Source of the DNA: Loktanella sp.
GTDB taxonomy: Bacteria; Pseudomonadota; Alphaproteobacteria; Rhodobacterales; Rhodobacteraceae
Assembly (NCBI GenBank): GCA_024635625.1
Contig: JAGXIQ010000004.1
Span: forward strand, 1-55,029
Length of the DNA: 55,029 bases
Reading direction: 5' to 3'
This document shows, one piece after another, positions 1 to 8,476 of the stretch (its first letter is position 1; each line of letters opens with the position of its first letter). Below the pieces are notes generated by a model, which worked only from the letters and a program-made list of their open reading frames with translations, did not search any database and was not told where the DNA came from. The position numbers were made by a program, and so were the translations under genes.

Positions 1-168
1 ATGATCATCACGACCAACAAAAGCATCCGAGACTGGACCGAACTGCTCGCTGGCGACGAAGTGCTGGCGACTGCCATCCTCGATCGGCTCCTTCACCGCG
101 CCCACGTCCTCAACATCAAGGGACGAAGCTATCGGCTACGCCATCTCGAAGAGGCACTGAAAGGCTGA
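1..168 (+). pseudogene. istB: IstB-like ATP-binding protein, C-terminal fragment (IS21 family)
   Basis: The first 55 codons encode the tail of an IstB helper ATPase of an IS21-type element, recognisable from the conserved segments [13 protein letters not shown] and [17 protein letters not shown] followed by the SYRLR ending. IstB assists the IstA transposase of the same element. Only the end is visible because the window starts inside the gene, so the upstream copy may be intact. The frame closes with TGA, and the non-coding IS tail follows. Identity as IstB is well supported; whether the element is active cannot be judged here. Confidence 0.75.
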
Positions 169-315
169 CCCCATCACGACGATCCCGCGGCCACGGGGTG
201 CGCGCTCTGACTCGTGGCGGTCAGCGCGAACCCCGTGGCCGCTACCGTCAAGCCGAACCTCGTAACACTGGATGTCGCATTAGCTCGTAAAAGTGGGTGT
301 CGCTTGACATTTGCA
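169..315 (+). mobile_element. Right terminal region of the IS21-type element
   Basis: After the istB stop there is non-coding DNA containing two related short blocks, GATGTCGCATTA (271-282) and GGTGTCGCTTGA (296-307). Multiple related terminal repeats are typical of IS21-family ends. IS21-type ends finish in TG...CA; the CA at 314-315, just before the chemotaxis reading frame becomes recognisable, is the most likely outer boundary. This boundary is inferred, since the left end lies outside the window. Confidence 0.5.
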
Positions 316-1839
316 GCAATCGACGCACAGCAGACCGCAAAAGAGATCGCTGGATCGGTAACTGACAACACAGGATCCATTCTGGAGGCCCTTTCAGAAT
401 TTGTCGCGACAGCATTGGGCCGAATGGATAATACTGGCCGCACGATTGCATCTGATATCCAAAGGTCGACATCCCGAATTCTAATTCTGACCGTGGCGGC
501 CGCAATTCTGGCAATCTTGTCATTCATCCTGACTCAACTACTGATTGTACGCCCCTTGCGGCACCTTATCACAACGACGCGCCGTCTCTCAGAAGGCGAT
601 CTGTCACCGATCACAGGTCTTCCTGATAACGAAGGCGAAATCGGACAGATGACCCGCTCTCTCGGCGTGTTCCGGCAGGACATCTTAGACAAGCGTAAAT
701 TGGAACAGGAGGAAAAGGAAAATATTGTTCGCCGTGGTGCAGACGACAGGTCCGAACAAGCACGTAGCCGCGAGCGGGATGCAAAAGAAGCTGCGGCAGA
801 CGCTGATCGCAAACACCGAGAAACGGAAATGATCGCCGCCGAAGATGCCCGTCGTGCTCGGGCCGCTGCCGAGATTGAAGTTGAACGACAAGAGAGGATG
901 CAGGTGCAAAATCAGGTCGTTGAGGCTCTTGCGCGTAGCCTGCGCGCTCTTGCTGACGGCAATCTGACAGCCATTATCGCCACGCCATTCGAAGAAAGCT
1001 ATGAGCAGTTACGCCATGACTTCAACCAGGCATTGTCTTCGCTGTCTGATGCCATGAATACAATCTCCAGTAGCTCTCAGCGGATAAACGGCGGCAGCAC
1101 AGCAATCGCGGCCTCAAGCGACGACTTGTCGCGGCGCACCGAACGAAGCGCGGCCACATTGGAAGAAACCGCAGCGGCGCTAGCCATGCTTACGAGCAAC
1201 GTCACGGTAGCAGCCGACCGCGCTAAACACGCAAACAATCTGGTCGAAAAGACCCGCCAAGACGCTGTCGGCGGTGGCACCATCGTGAAAGATACTGTGC
1301 GCGCCATGGACCAAATTACTCAATCTGCTGAAAAGATTGCCAAAATTGTGCACGTCATTGACGATATCGCCTTTCAAACTAATCTGCTCGCGCTAAATGC
1401 CGCGGTAGAAGCCGCTCGTGCGGACGATGCTGGGCGGGGGTTTGCAGTCGTTGCATCAGAAGTCCGTAGTTTGGCACAAAAGTCGTCAGACGCGGCCCGC
1501 GAAATCAGTGCCTTGATCAACCAAAGCGGGGATGACGTTTCTCGTGGTGTGATCATGGTCAACAATGCTGGCGAAGCACTGGGCGATATCATCGCAGCCG
1601 TAACGGAATTGTCTGAAGTGGTGGAAACGATCTCAGGATCAATGGTCGACCAGTCCTCTGGTATTACCGAGATCAAGACGGCGGTTTCGCAGCTTGATAA
1701 TGCCGTTCAGCGCAATGCTGCAATCTCTCAAGATACGACCCAAGCCAGTCGCGACTTGACCGCAGAAAGCTTAACGTTGCTAGAAGCCCTCGGGCGATTC
1801 AAATTGGCGCAGAGCACGGCAAAACGTTCTGCGGCTTAA
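316..1839 (+). pseudogene. Methyl-accepting chemotaxis protein, 5' truncated by IS21 insertion
   Basis: A chemoreceptor lacking its first transmembrane helix and most of its sensor domain. An open frame from a GTG at 214 runs through the IS end into the receptor, so its first 30-odd codons are IS DNA. Remaining parts, numbered from 214: one membrane helix (about residues 88-112, [20 protein letters not shown]), a HAMP domain (about 113-165), a charged coiled coil with a second HAMP-like segment ([14 protein letters not shown]), and the cytoplasmic signalling domain with the hairpin-tip motif [16 protein letters not shown] and [12 protein letters not shown]. The tip would bind CheW/CheA. Without a second helix and ligand domain it is unlikely to sense normally; a fused product from the GTG is possible but has no clear ribosome site. 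No che genes are nearby. Confidence 0.8.
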
Positions 1840-1850
1840 CAAACGCATTG

Positions 1851-1897
1851 GCAGCGAGTGCATTCTCGCGCCCGCTGCACCCCAATCGCAATTTTTT
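1851..1897. terminator. Hairpin terminator between convergent genes
   Basis: GCAGCG at 1851-1856 pairs with CGCTGC at 1873-1878 and is followed by a T-run at about 1892-1897. It lies between the convergent chemoreceptor and hydrolase genes, which fits an intrinsic terminator for the plus-strand gene. Confidence 0.45.
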
Positions 1898-2491
1898 CTA
1901 AGACGTTAAGAACTCTTGGGCAGCATCCAGTTCAATACGATCAACTTCGTGACCGCCTGAATGCCATTTCAAACATATATCTGCACCTTGCGCCGACAAT
2001 GAGTCAGCAAAGGACTGCGTCATTGCCGCTGGGCAGATTGGATCGCGCTGCCCCGCTGTTACCAAAACTTTGACTTTTTGAAGTGCATGGTTTGGAACTG
2101 GTTGCCAGGGTATCAAAGGATGCATCAAGATTACTTGGTCAAACAGCTTAGAGCCGTCCAACATGACGGCCGCCAAGATATTAGCACCATTCGAATACCC
2201 CAGACCGATCACCCTGCTTGGCTGCACACGGGCTATGGCCTTGGTTAAAAAATCACGCATGACATCGCGACGCAGACCGAGATCATCCATGTCGTAAACC
2301 CCTTCACCCGTCCGTTTAAAGAACCGGGCGGCCCCACCTTCGTTAACGTCACCCTGAGGTGAAATCACATGTGCGCCGGGAAGCAACTCTTGGGCCAGAC
2401 CGTGAAACTGAGATGCGTGTCCACCCGTCCCGTGGAACGTGAAGACCAGTGGGCCACCCGACGCGCCAGTGGTTTCGACGAAACGATACAT
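1898..2491 (-). CDS. Alpha/beta hydrolase, MhqD-like carboxylesterase
   Basis: A 197-residue cytoplasmic serine hydrolase of the phospholipase/carboxylesterase type. Visible catalytic elements are the oxyanion segment FTFHGTGG near the N-terminus, the nucleophile elbow GYSNGAN (about residues 98-104), the acid in AGQRDPICP and the histidine in SGGHEV. It lies 3 bases downstream of the ring-cleaving dioxygenase gene on the same strand, the arrangement known from mhqO/mhqD of Bacillus, where the pair handles hydroquinones and other quinone-like electrophiles. A role in quinone or aromatic detoxification is inferred from that pairing; the actual substrate is unknown. Expression is probably set by the divergent LysR regulator. 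Confidence 0.8.
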   Translation of the reverse strand: MYRFVETTGASGGPLVFTFHGTGGHASQFHGLAQELLPGAHVISPQGDVNEGGAARFFKRTGEGVYDMDDLGLRRDVMRDFLTKAIARVQPSRVIGLGYSNGANILAAVMLDGSKLFDQVILMHPLIPWQPVPNHALQKVKVLVTAGQRDPICPAAMTQSFADSLSAQGADICLKWHSGGHEVDRIELDAAQEFLTS

Positions 2492-2494
2492 GGT

Positions 2495-3424
2495 TCAATT
2501 TCCTAAAGGTTGCAGATTCTGTTCCAAGAAGGGTCGAAGTTTCTCGTGCTGGACTGGCAATTTCAGCGCCTCTCCCAGATGCGCGCGATCTTCATCGCGA
2601 TCAAAGCCAGGTTCGTTAGTAGCCACCTCGAACAAGATACCGCCGGGCGTCCGGAAGTAGATCGCCCAGAAATAGTCTCGATCGATAACCGGGGTGACTT
2701 GATACCCGGTGTCTAACAACGCCTTGCGTACTTCGAGTTGCGTCGCTCTGTTTTCGACAGCAAAGGCAATGTGATGGACAGAACCCGCTCCCTGCGACGC
2801 GTGAGGAGTGCTTTTCAGTGTTTCAAGATCAATTGTGTCCGCACCGGTCCCACCGGTCACTGCAAAGCGGGTAACGTTATCTTTTGTATCGACCTTTTCG
2901 TAGCCCATGAATTGCAGGAGTTCGGCCATCGCTCCGGTGTCCTGCAAACGCATCGACGCACCGTGAAAGCCGCGGATCGCATGTTCAGCATCAATCCCAT
3001 TCCCAACCCAACCCTGGCGGGTATCGTCGGCAATCTCTGACAAAGCAAAACCTTCTCCGTCAGCCGTTTGAAACCGCAACCGGCGCTCCCCGAAATGATC
3101 TACTGCTTCGACTTTCTCGGCGGCGACTGCCAGACGGTCACCCCAGAAACCGAGGCTACCTTGAGGGACGGAAAATACACTCTCGCCAACCTCGCCGGTC
3201 CCCCGACGTCCGCGAGCAGCATCACTGAACGGAAAATACGTCATGACACTGCCAGGATTGCCGACCTCATCACCGTAATACAGATGATAGACATCCGGAG
3301 CGTCGAAATTAACCGTTTTCTTGACCCGGCGCAGGCCCAGCGCCTGCGTGAAAAAGGCATTGTTCTCGGCTGCATCCGACGCGATGGAAGTAACGTGGTG
3401 CAGGCCTTTGATCTGATTCAGCAT
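2495..3424 (-). CDS. Ring-cleaving dioxygenase, MhqO/MhqA-like (VOC superfamily)
   Basis: A 309-residue glyoxalase/extradiol dioxygenase superfamily protein with two VOC modules. The N-terminal module begins IKGLHHVTSIASDA; the C-terminal module has SVHHIAFAVEN and ends GGILFEVATNEPGF, supplying the His and Glu ligands expected for the metal. The family cleaves hydroquinone-type rings and responds to quinone stress. It is the first gene of a two-gene operon with the hydrolase downstream and is transcribed away from a LysR gene, with twin putative LysR boxes in the 98-base gap. Substrate assignment is by family only. Confidence 0.85.
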   Translation of the reverse strand: MLNQIKGLHHVTSIASDAAENNAFFTQALGLRRVKKTVNFDAPDVYHLYYGDEVGNPGSVMTYFPFSDAARGRRGTGEVGESVFSVPQGSLGFWGDRLAVAAEKVEAVDHFGERRLRFQTADGEGFALSEIADDTRQGWVGNGIDAEHAIRGFHGASMRLQDTGAMAELLQFMGYEKVDTKDNVTRFAVTGGTGADTIDLETLKSTPHASQGAGSVHHIAFAVENRATQLEVRKALLDTGYQVTPVIDRDYFWAIYFRTPGGILFEVATNEPGFDRDEDRAHLGEALKLPVQHEKLRPFLEQNLQPLGN

Positions 3425-3467
3425 AATCCGCTCCTTTGTTCTGACGACAATATAGCGCTCGACTCTG

Positions 3468-3516
3468 ATTGCGATAACAGCAACAATTCCACTTAATCCA
3501 TTGCAGGAATGGCAAT
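3468..3516. promoter_or_regulatory. Two tandem LysR-type T-N11-A boxes
   Basis: Two near-identical interrupted palindromes lie in the divergent gap: ATTGCgataacaGCAAC at 3468-3484 and ATTGCaggaatgGCAAT at 3500-3516. Each has the T-N11-A arrangement typical of LysR recognition sites, and their centres are 32 bases apart, about three helical turns, so a tetramer could contact both on one face. The second site ends 6 bases before the LysR start codon, which suggests autoregulation. Binding is inferred. Confidence 0.6.
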
Positions 3517-3522
3517 AGTGGC

Positions 3523-4428
3523 ATGGCAGGACATCTTGAACAGATCACAGCGTTTCTAGCCGTCGCAGATGCGGAAAGCTTTACGCGCGCTGCTACTACG
3601 CTGGGCACAGCGCCGTCGTCGGTAACACGCACCGTATCGGACTTAGAAGCGCGTTTGGGAGTGCAACTTCTGGTACGGACGACGCGGCGCGTGTCCTTAA
3701 CGCAAGCGGGGAAGGCTTTTCGGACGCAAGTCATGCCGCTTGTCAACGGCCTTTCGCGCGCGCAGGATGACGTCAAAGCATTCCAGACTAGCTTGAAAGG
3801 CACGCTGCGGGTGTCCGTACCATTGTCGTTCGGATTACATTGCCTAGCCGCACCGTTAGTCCAATTTCGCAACGACACGCCAGAGATCGACCTGCAAATC
3901 AGCTTGACGGACCGGTTCGTAGATATCCTGACGGCAGATCTGGACATGGCATTGCGGATATCAGGGGTGCCATCAGACCGGTCGACGATTTGGCGGAAAA
4001 TTGCACCCGTTCCGCGGTCGCTTGTGGCAGCACCAGACTATCTAACGCGGTATGGTTTGCCACAGACGCCTGCTAATCTGGTCAATCATATGGCCCTTTC
4101 CTACGCACATCTTGCTGATGGCGATATTTGGCAATTGACCCATGTAGACACCGGTCTGACCGAACCGGTCCGTGTGCCCACAACTTTTACCTGCGATAAT
4201 GGCGATCTGCTGGCGCAGCTTGCCATTGCATCCCAAGGTATTGCCCTGTTGCCAGATTTTTTGCTGCGCGACGCTATCGCCGACGGCAGGCTGACCAGAG
4301 TACTGCCGGGATGGGCACCGCCCGACATCTGGTTGACCGCCTATTTTCCGCCCTACCAGCGCCTGCCAGCCGCATTGGATCGCTTTACCACCTGCATAGA
4401 ATCGGCAATGGGCAACCAGCCACTATAG
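3523..4428 (+). CDS. LysR family transcriptional regulator
   Basis: A 301-residue regulator with an N-terminal winged helix-turn-helix (LEQITAFLAVADAESFTRAA, then GTAPSSVTRTVSDLEARLG, residues 4-48) and a periplasmic-binding-like effector domain covering the rest. Divergent placement next to the dioxygenase/hydrolase pair suggests that it controls them in response to an aromatic or quinone ligand. In Bacillus the equivalent operon is governed by a MarR protein instead, so the regulator has been swapped here. The effector is unknown. Confidence 0.9.
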   Translation: MAGHLEQITAFLAVADAESFTRAATTLGTAPSSVTRTVSDLEARLGVQLLVRTTRRVSLTQAGKAFRTQVMPLVNGLSRAQDDVKAFQTSLKGTLRVSVPLSFGLHCLAAPLVQFRNDTPEIDLQISLTDRFVDILTADLDMALRISGVPSDRSTIWRKIAPVPRSLVAAPDYLTRYGLPQTPANLVNHMALSYAHLADGDIWQLTHVDTGLTEPVRVPTTFTCDNGDLLAQLAIASQGIALLPDFLLRDAIADGRLTRVLPGWAPPDIWLTAYFPPYQRLPAALDRFTTCIESAMGNQPL

Positions 4429-4446
4429 CCAATCTATCACAGCGTT

Positions 4447-5277
4447 CTAGCTTGCCCTAATACCCAGGATCGACCGCGCCTGCTGCCAGGTCGCCACAGG
4501 GCGCTCGTACTTTTCGCAAAGACTAGCCGTTCGCTGGACTAACGCGGCGTTCGATGGTGCCAGATGGTCACGATCCAGCCGAACGTTGTCCTCCAGCCCG
4601 GTCCGGGCATGGCCACCACTCGAAATGGCCCAATCGTTTAGAACAGCCTGATTGGCACCGATACCTGCTGCGCACCATGGCGCACCGGGAAACAACCGGT
4701 TCACGGTCTTGATATAGAAATCAAAGACATCGCGATCTGCTGGCATGGCATTTTTAACACCCATGACGAACTGCACGTAGGGCGTGTCTTTGATCTTGCC
4801 TTCTTTGTGCAGGCGCGCTGCCCCAAGAATGTGACTTAAATCGAAGGCCTCGACCTCTGGCTTGACGTCGTAGGTCACCATCTCTGCGGCCAGCCAGTCC
4901 ACAAGGTCGGGCGGGTTCTCGTAGACCCGTGTTGGAAAGTTGTTTGACCCCACCGACAACGAGGCCATATCTGGACGCAGCGACAGCATTGCACCGCGCG
5001 CCTGCCCTGCGCCGGATCGGCCCCCGGTTGAGAACTGGATGATCATGCCGGGGCAATGTTTTTCCAGCCCTTCCTTAAGTGCGGCAAATTTTTCAGGATC
5101 GCTCGTTGTCGACTCGTCCGGATTGCGCACATGTGCATGACATATAGAGGCACCAGCCTCGAAGGCTTCGTGCGTGCTTTCAATCTGCTCCCCGATACTT
5201 ATGGGTACGGCAGGGTTATCGGCCTTTTTCGGCACAGAACCAGTAATTGCGACGCAGATGATGCATGGGTCGACCAC
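4447..5277 (-). CDS. BKACE-family beta-keto acid cleavage enzyme (DUF849)
   Basis: A 276-residue TIM-barrel enzyme of the 3-keto-5-aminohexanoate cleavage family, which condenses a beta-keto acid with acetyl-CoA to give acetoacetate and a new CoA ester. Family signatures include CVAITGSVPKK at the N-terminus, the metal-binding CHAHVR, IQFSTGGRSG, and a C-terminal GLEDNVRL. The GTG at 5277 is preferred because GGAG lies six bases upstream; a TTG at 5289 would extend it by four residues. It stands alone, convergent with the LysR gene. BKACE enzymes vary widely in substrate (carnitine, lysine and other degradation routes), and nothing nearby identifies this one. Confidence 0.85.
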   Translation of the reverse strand: MVDPCIICVAITGSVPKKADNPAVPISIGEQIESTHEAFEAGASICHAHVRNPDESTTSDPEKFAALKEGLEKHCPGMIIQFSTGGRSGAGQARGAMLSLRPDMASLSVGSNNFPTRVYENPPDLVDWLAAEMVTYDVKPEVEAFDLSHILGAARLHKEGKIKDTPYVQFVMGVKNAMPADRDVFDFYIKTVNRLFPGAPWCAAGIGANQAVLNDWAISSGGHARTGLEDNVRLDRDHLAPSNAALVQRTASLCEKYERPVATWQQARSILGIRAS

Positions 5278-5493
5278 GGGACACTCCAATCGATTTCAAG
5301 ACTTTATGGCTCCGGTCGAACCAAAAGGAAAGCGGTCAGCGCTTTACTGCCGTCATAGAAAATAATGCAGGTCAATTAATCCAGTTTATACCGCTACATT
5401 TCGTTTTGGCCTAAAAACATATTTATCAGCGAGCGATGAAAGACCCGTCACATCGCAAATTGACTGCTATTTATTGTTTGAAGGAACAAAGCG

Positions 5494-6225
5494 TTGAAGC
5501 AAAATCAAGGTGCATTCATGACGCGGATCGGCCGCCATATCGAATTGGCCCCCGAAGAGCGTATGGCCCTCGCTCGGCTAGAGGGGAACGTGGAATCGCG
5601 GAGCAAGCGTGATCCAGTTTTCGGCGCAGGCAAACCGGACGACCGGATTGCGGTCCTGCGGTCCGGTTGGGCAGCGTCGCGGGTTCGCAGCGCTGGTAAC
5701 CAGACGACAATCACTCAAATTTTCATGGCGGGGGATATTATCGGCCTGTCTGAACTGGGGTTCAATCGCCCCCCACACGAGATTTCGATGCAGACGGACG
5801 GGATCGTCAACCTTCTTAGCCGAAACGCCCTGCGCGATCTTTGTGTCAAACATCCCCGGCTTTTTGCGTTACTGCTGTCGCTGTCGAGCCTTGATGCAAC
5901 GGCCATGAACGATCGCCTGCATTCCGTAACACGGTTAAGTGCCGAAGATCGCCTGATGCATTTTCTGCTGTCGATCAAAAGCAAAACACAGCAGGCAAGC
6001 GAACAAGTGTCGGATCGTTTTCCTTTGCCGATGTCGCAAAAAGAAATCGGCGACGCATTGGGATTAACCGATATCTACGTCAATCGCCTGCTGCGAGGGC
6101 TGCAAAAGTCAGGACAATTGACGCTAAGCCGCCCCTACATCAAGATCAATGATAGAATGGCTTGGGAAGAGCGGCTGGGTTTTCAAGATCGATACGCTGG
6201 CCTCGACGTCGATTGGGCCTGCTAA
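5494..6225 (+). CDS. Crp/Fnr family transcriptional regulator
   Basis: A 243-residue regulator with a cyclic-nucleotide-binding-like beta-roll (about residues 25-125, including GDIIGLSE) and a C-terminal winged helix with PMSQKEIGDALGLTDIYVNR as the recognition helix region (about 180-200). It has no N-terminal cysteine cluster, so it is not an oxygen-sensing FNR. The TTG at 5494 has AAGGAAC upstream at a good distance; an internal ATG at 5518 preceded by CAAGG is the alternative. It is divergent from the BKACE gene, but the 216-base gap shows no obvious FNR box. Its signal and targets are unknown. Confidence 0.85.
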   Translation: MKQNQGAFMTRIGRHIELAPEERMALARLEGNVESRSKRDPVFGAGKPDDRIAVLRSGWAASRVRSAGNQTTITQIFMAGDIIGLSELGFNRPPHEISMQTDGIVNLLSRNALRDLCVKHPRLFALLLSLSSLDATAMNDRLHSVTRLSAEDRLMHFLLSIKSKTQQASEQVSDRFPLPMSQKEIGDALGLTDIYVNRLLRGLQKSGQLTLSRPYIKINDRMAWEERLGFQDRYAGLDVDWAC

Positions 6226-6230
6226 CTCAC

Positions 6231-6266
6231 AAAAATGGGGCCCTGCACTGCAAGGCCCCTTTTTTC
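6231..6266. terminator. Bidirectional intrinsic terminator
   Basis: GGGGCC at 6237-6242 pairs with GGCCCC at 6254-6259; an A-run precedes and a T-run follows, so it can act on both strands. It separates the convergent Crp/Fnr gene and the minus-strand envelope cluster. Confidence 0.8.
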
Positions 6267-6282
6267 TTAGACAATATGCGGC

Positions 6283-6876
6283 TTACTTATTCGCCGCTTT
6301 ATCGGCCTTTTTCGCGACACGTTCTGCTGTGTCGCGTGCCGCATCTTCAACGTGATCGGCCGCGTCCTTCAGCGCCGAACTGGCAGCATCGGTTGCATCG
6401 TTCGCAGCCGAGACAAGTTCAGAGCGTGCTGCGTCCATCGCACGTTCCGCGCGTAACCGTTCTTCATGATAAATCCGCTCTGCTTCGTCCATAAGCGCGT
6501 CACGGCGCGCACCCAAATAACTATCTTCTGTCCGAGTCTTGGGCAAAAGGGCAGCAACTGCTGCGCCTAAGGCAAATGCCAGCGCGCCTATGACAATTGG
6601 CTGACGTTCGAACATGTCAGATGCAGCATCGCGGCCGTCCGCTACTGCGCGGCCAGCCTGACGGCGGGCCTCCAAGGCACGGTGGCGGGCGGCGACGACG
6701 CGTTCACGCGCCGCCTCTGACAGGCCTTCGGTGCCTTCGGCAAGGCGTTCGCGCAGGCGATGCGCTTCGGCACTGACCTCGTGACCCACACGGTGCAGAC
6801 GCTCATTCGCATCACTGGCCACACGATGTGCAGATTCATTAGCCGAGTTCAGGAGGTCTTTTGCAGTATTGCTCAT
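6283..6876 (-). CDS. Alanine-rich YqjD/DUF883-like membrane-anchored protein
   Basis: A 197-residue protein made of long charged alanine-rich helices with one hydrophobic segment in the middle (PIVIGALAFALGAAVAALLP, about residues 94-113). This layout resembles the ElaB/YqjD type of inner-membrane proteins, though those are only about 100 residues. The ATG at 6876 is chosen because AAGGA lies at proper distance; an upstream ATG at 6882 sits too close to it. Last gene of a four-gene minus-strand set (8407 to 6283) of similar proteins. Function is unknown; a role in envelope or stationary-phase stress is inferred from yqjD-type neighbours. Confidence 0.65.
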   Translation of the reverse strand: MSNTAKDLLNSANESAHRVASDANERLHRVGHEVSAEAHRLRERLAEGTEGLSEAARERVVAARHRALEARRQAGRAVADGRDAASDMFERQPIVIGALAFALGAAVAALLPKTRTEDSYLGARRDALMDEAERIYHEERLRAERAMDAARSELVSAANDATDAASSALKDAADHVEDAARDTAERVAKKADKAANK

Positions 6877-6918
6877 GATCATATCCTTATTTTTTAAGGG
6901 CTTTAGCCTGATTGAGGG

Positions 6919-7488
6919 TCAGCGACGCGAAAGCGTAAGCGCGTCGTCATCGCGGGCCCATGACGGTTCGGCGTCATAGGGAGGGATGGGGTTCGAACCA
7001 GAGTCGATCTCTCCCTCGGCCCAGACATCAGCGGTTTCTTCAAGATGTGCAGCGGCCATGTCAGCGGGGCTATTGTCGTAATGCGCCACCTTGGCGGGCG
7101 TCGCTGGTTTGACCGGCGCCATGCCGATATGCGGTTTCTTCTTCGCAGGCCGGTCCGGCATGGCAGCACTGATGGCCATCCAAGCTAATCCCACCCCCAC
7201 AACAGCAAAGGGCCAAGGATTTTTTCGGGCCGTCCTTGTGATTGAGTCTCCAGCAGTAGAAATCTGGTCCCGCAGGGTCACCGCGACGCCGTTGGTCACC
7301 GTCGTCACTTGACCGCGCAACTGCGCCGTCAACTCGTTGATTTGCCCACGTACCTGCAAACGGACCTCTTCCATCAAACCATCGACGGTCAGGCGGTCTT
7401 GTAAGGTTTCAAGGTCGCTGCTGAGACGAGCGCGTTCGGCAGCAATTTCGGCTTCAATCTCGGATGGCTTGCGGTGATCACCGTTCAT
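6919..7488 (-). CDS. DUF3618 domain membrane protein
   Basis: A 189-residue protein beginning with a DUF3618-type module (KPSEIEAEIAAERARLSSDL, then ETLQDRL; residues 7-33), followed by an amphipathic helix, one membrane helix (NPWPFAVVGVGLAWMAI, about 90-106) and an acidic, proline-containing tail. Its start overlaps the end of the upstream holin-like gene by 11 bases, implying translational coupling. DUF3618 proteins usually co-occur with holin-superfamily and YqjD-like proteins, as here; no molecular function is established. Confidence 0.8.
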   Translation of the reverse strand: MNGDHRKPSEIEAEIAAERARLSSDLETLQDRLTVDGLMEEVRLQVRGQINELTAQLRGQVTTVTNGVAVTLRDQISTAGDSITRTARKNPWPFAVVGVGLAWMAISAAMPDRPAKKKPHIGMAPVKPATPAKVAHYDNSPADMAAAHLEETADVWAEGEIDSGSNPIPPYDAEPSWARDDDALTLSRR

Positions 7489-7876
7489 TATAGGCTTCCT
7501 TCATCATCACGGCGTCAGCCTTCAGGCTGCGGGCGGTGCGGCTAGGGGCAATGCTGGAAAGCTTCAAACGCTTCACGGCGATGATCATCATAACGACGGC
7601 GATCAACAGTACGACCAACCCAACCAGTAGTGTCGCCCAAAGCTGACTGATGCCGGCAAGAACAAGTGCAGATATTGCAGCGGTCGACAAAACCGACAAT
7701 CCGATGAATGCCAGAATGATTGCCGCTACCAAAAGCCCTAGGGCCGCACCTGCACGTTTAAGGTTCTCGTCGACCTCTGCACGCGCAAGATCGACTTCTT
7801 GTCTTAGAAGGTTGCCTATGCTGGACAGAACGTCCGTCAACAAGGACCCGGTGCTGCGAGGGTCATGACGCTCCAT
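7478..7876 (-). CDS. Holin superfamily (YqjE-like) membrane protein
   Basis: A 132-residue protein with two closely spaced membrane helices (about residues 46-72 and 78-105) after a short amphipathic region containing LLRQEVDLARAEV, the signature of the Holin-X/YqjE family (PF07332). Despite the family name there is no phage context; the neighbours are DUF3618 and YqjD-like proteins, matching the enterobacterial yqjD-yqjE arrangement. It probably acts as a small inner-membrane accessory protein rather than a lysis protein. Confidence 0.8.
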   Translation of the reverse strand: MERHDPRSTGSLLTDVLSSIGNLLRQEVDLARAEVDENLKRAGAALGLLVAAIILAFIGLSVLSTAAISALVLAGISQLWATLLVGLVVLLIAVVMMIIAVKRLKLSSIAPSRTARSLKADAVMMKEAYNER

Positions 7877-7879
7877 CGA

Positions 7880-8407
7880 TCAGGCCCGCCCGGTGAATTC
7901 AGCATTACCGTGGCGCGGCGGCATGAATTCATCCGTTGGTTCAGCAGCAGTCGTCGTGGAATTCCGTTCAGATGCCTTAACAAAACGGCTGACGGCGAAA
8001 CCAGCCAATGCGGCACCGGCCAGAAAGGTCAGCGGATTGCGACGCGCAAAGTTGCCAACATCGCTAATTGCTGTGCCTAGATCCTTGTTGCTGATCGCAT
8101 CGGACGCGTCAGCGAGCGAATCTGCGATCTGGCCAAATGTCCGCTCCTGCGCGCTTCCAGTCCGGCTTTCCTGCGCGGCTTTGCGCAAAGCGCTTGCGAC
8201 ATTGCCGACCTCTTGTGCGGCAGCGCCTTTGGCTGCGTCAACACGTGTCGTCACTTCACTTCGGATGGTTTCCTTGGCGTCGTTTGCAACAGATTTCGCC
8301 TGTGCCGTCACATCGTCAACAACACTCTTTGCGTGGTTCGCGGTATCGTTTGCTGCGGCTTCTGCTTTGCGCTTTGCATCGTCAAAATTCTGGTTCGTTT
8401 CGGTCAT
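7880..8407 (-). CDS. YqjD/DUF883-like membrane-anchored protein
   Basis: A 175-residue, largely helical protein with repeated A-K/D-rich heptads (AKRKAEAAANDTANHAKSV) and a C-terminal segment NPLTFLAGAALAGFAVSRFV (about residues 136-155) that fits the GxxxG-bearing membrane anchor of YqjD/ElaB proteins. The ATG at 8407 is preferred over an upstream frame start at 8479 because GGAGG lies eight bases before it. It ends 3 bases before the holin-like gene and is the promoter-proximal gene of the four-gene set. In E. coli, YqjD is known to bind ribosomes at the membrane in stationary phase; transfer of that role is only a suggestion. Confidence 0.75.
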   Translation of the reverse strand: MTETNQNFDDAKRKAEAAANDTANHAKSVVDDVTAQAKSVANDAKETIRSEVTTRVDAAKGAAAQEVGNVASALRKAAQESRTGSAQERTFGQIADSLADASDAISNKDLGTAISDVGNFARRNPLTFLAGAALAGFAVSRFVKASERNSTTTAAEPTDEFMPPRHGNAEFTGRA

Positions 8408-8476
8408 GATCAATCCTCCGGCTGGGCCGGGCAACCGAAGGGCGAACCCTCGTCCCGGCGTATATGTCATTGATGA

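Noticed and set aside
7478-7876. Holin-like protein taken as a sign of prophage
   Set aside because: No phage structural, lysis or integrase genes are near; neighbours match the yqjD/yqjE-type chromosomal set.
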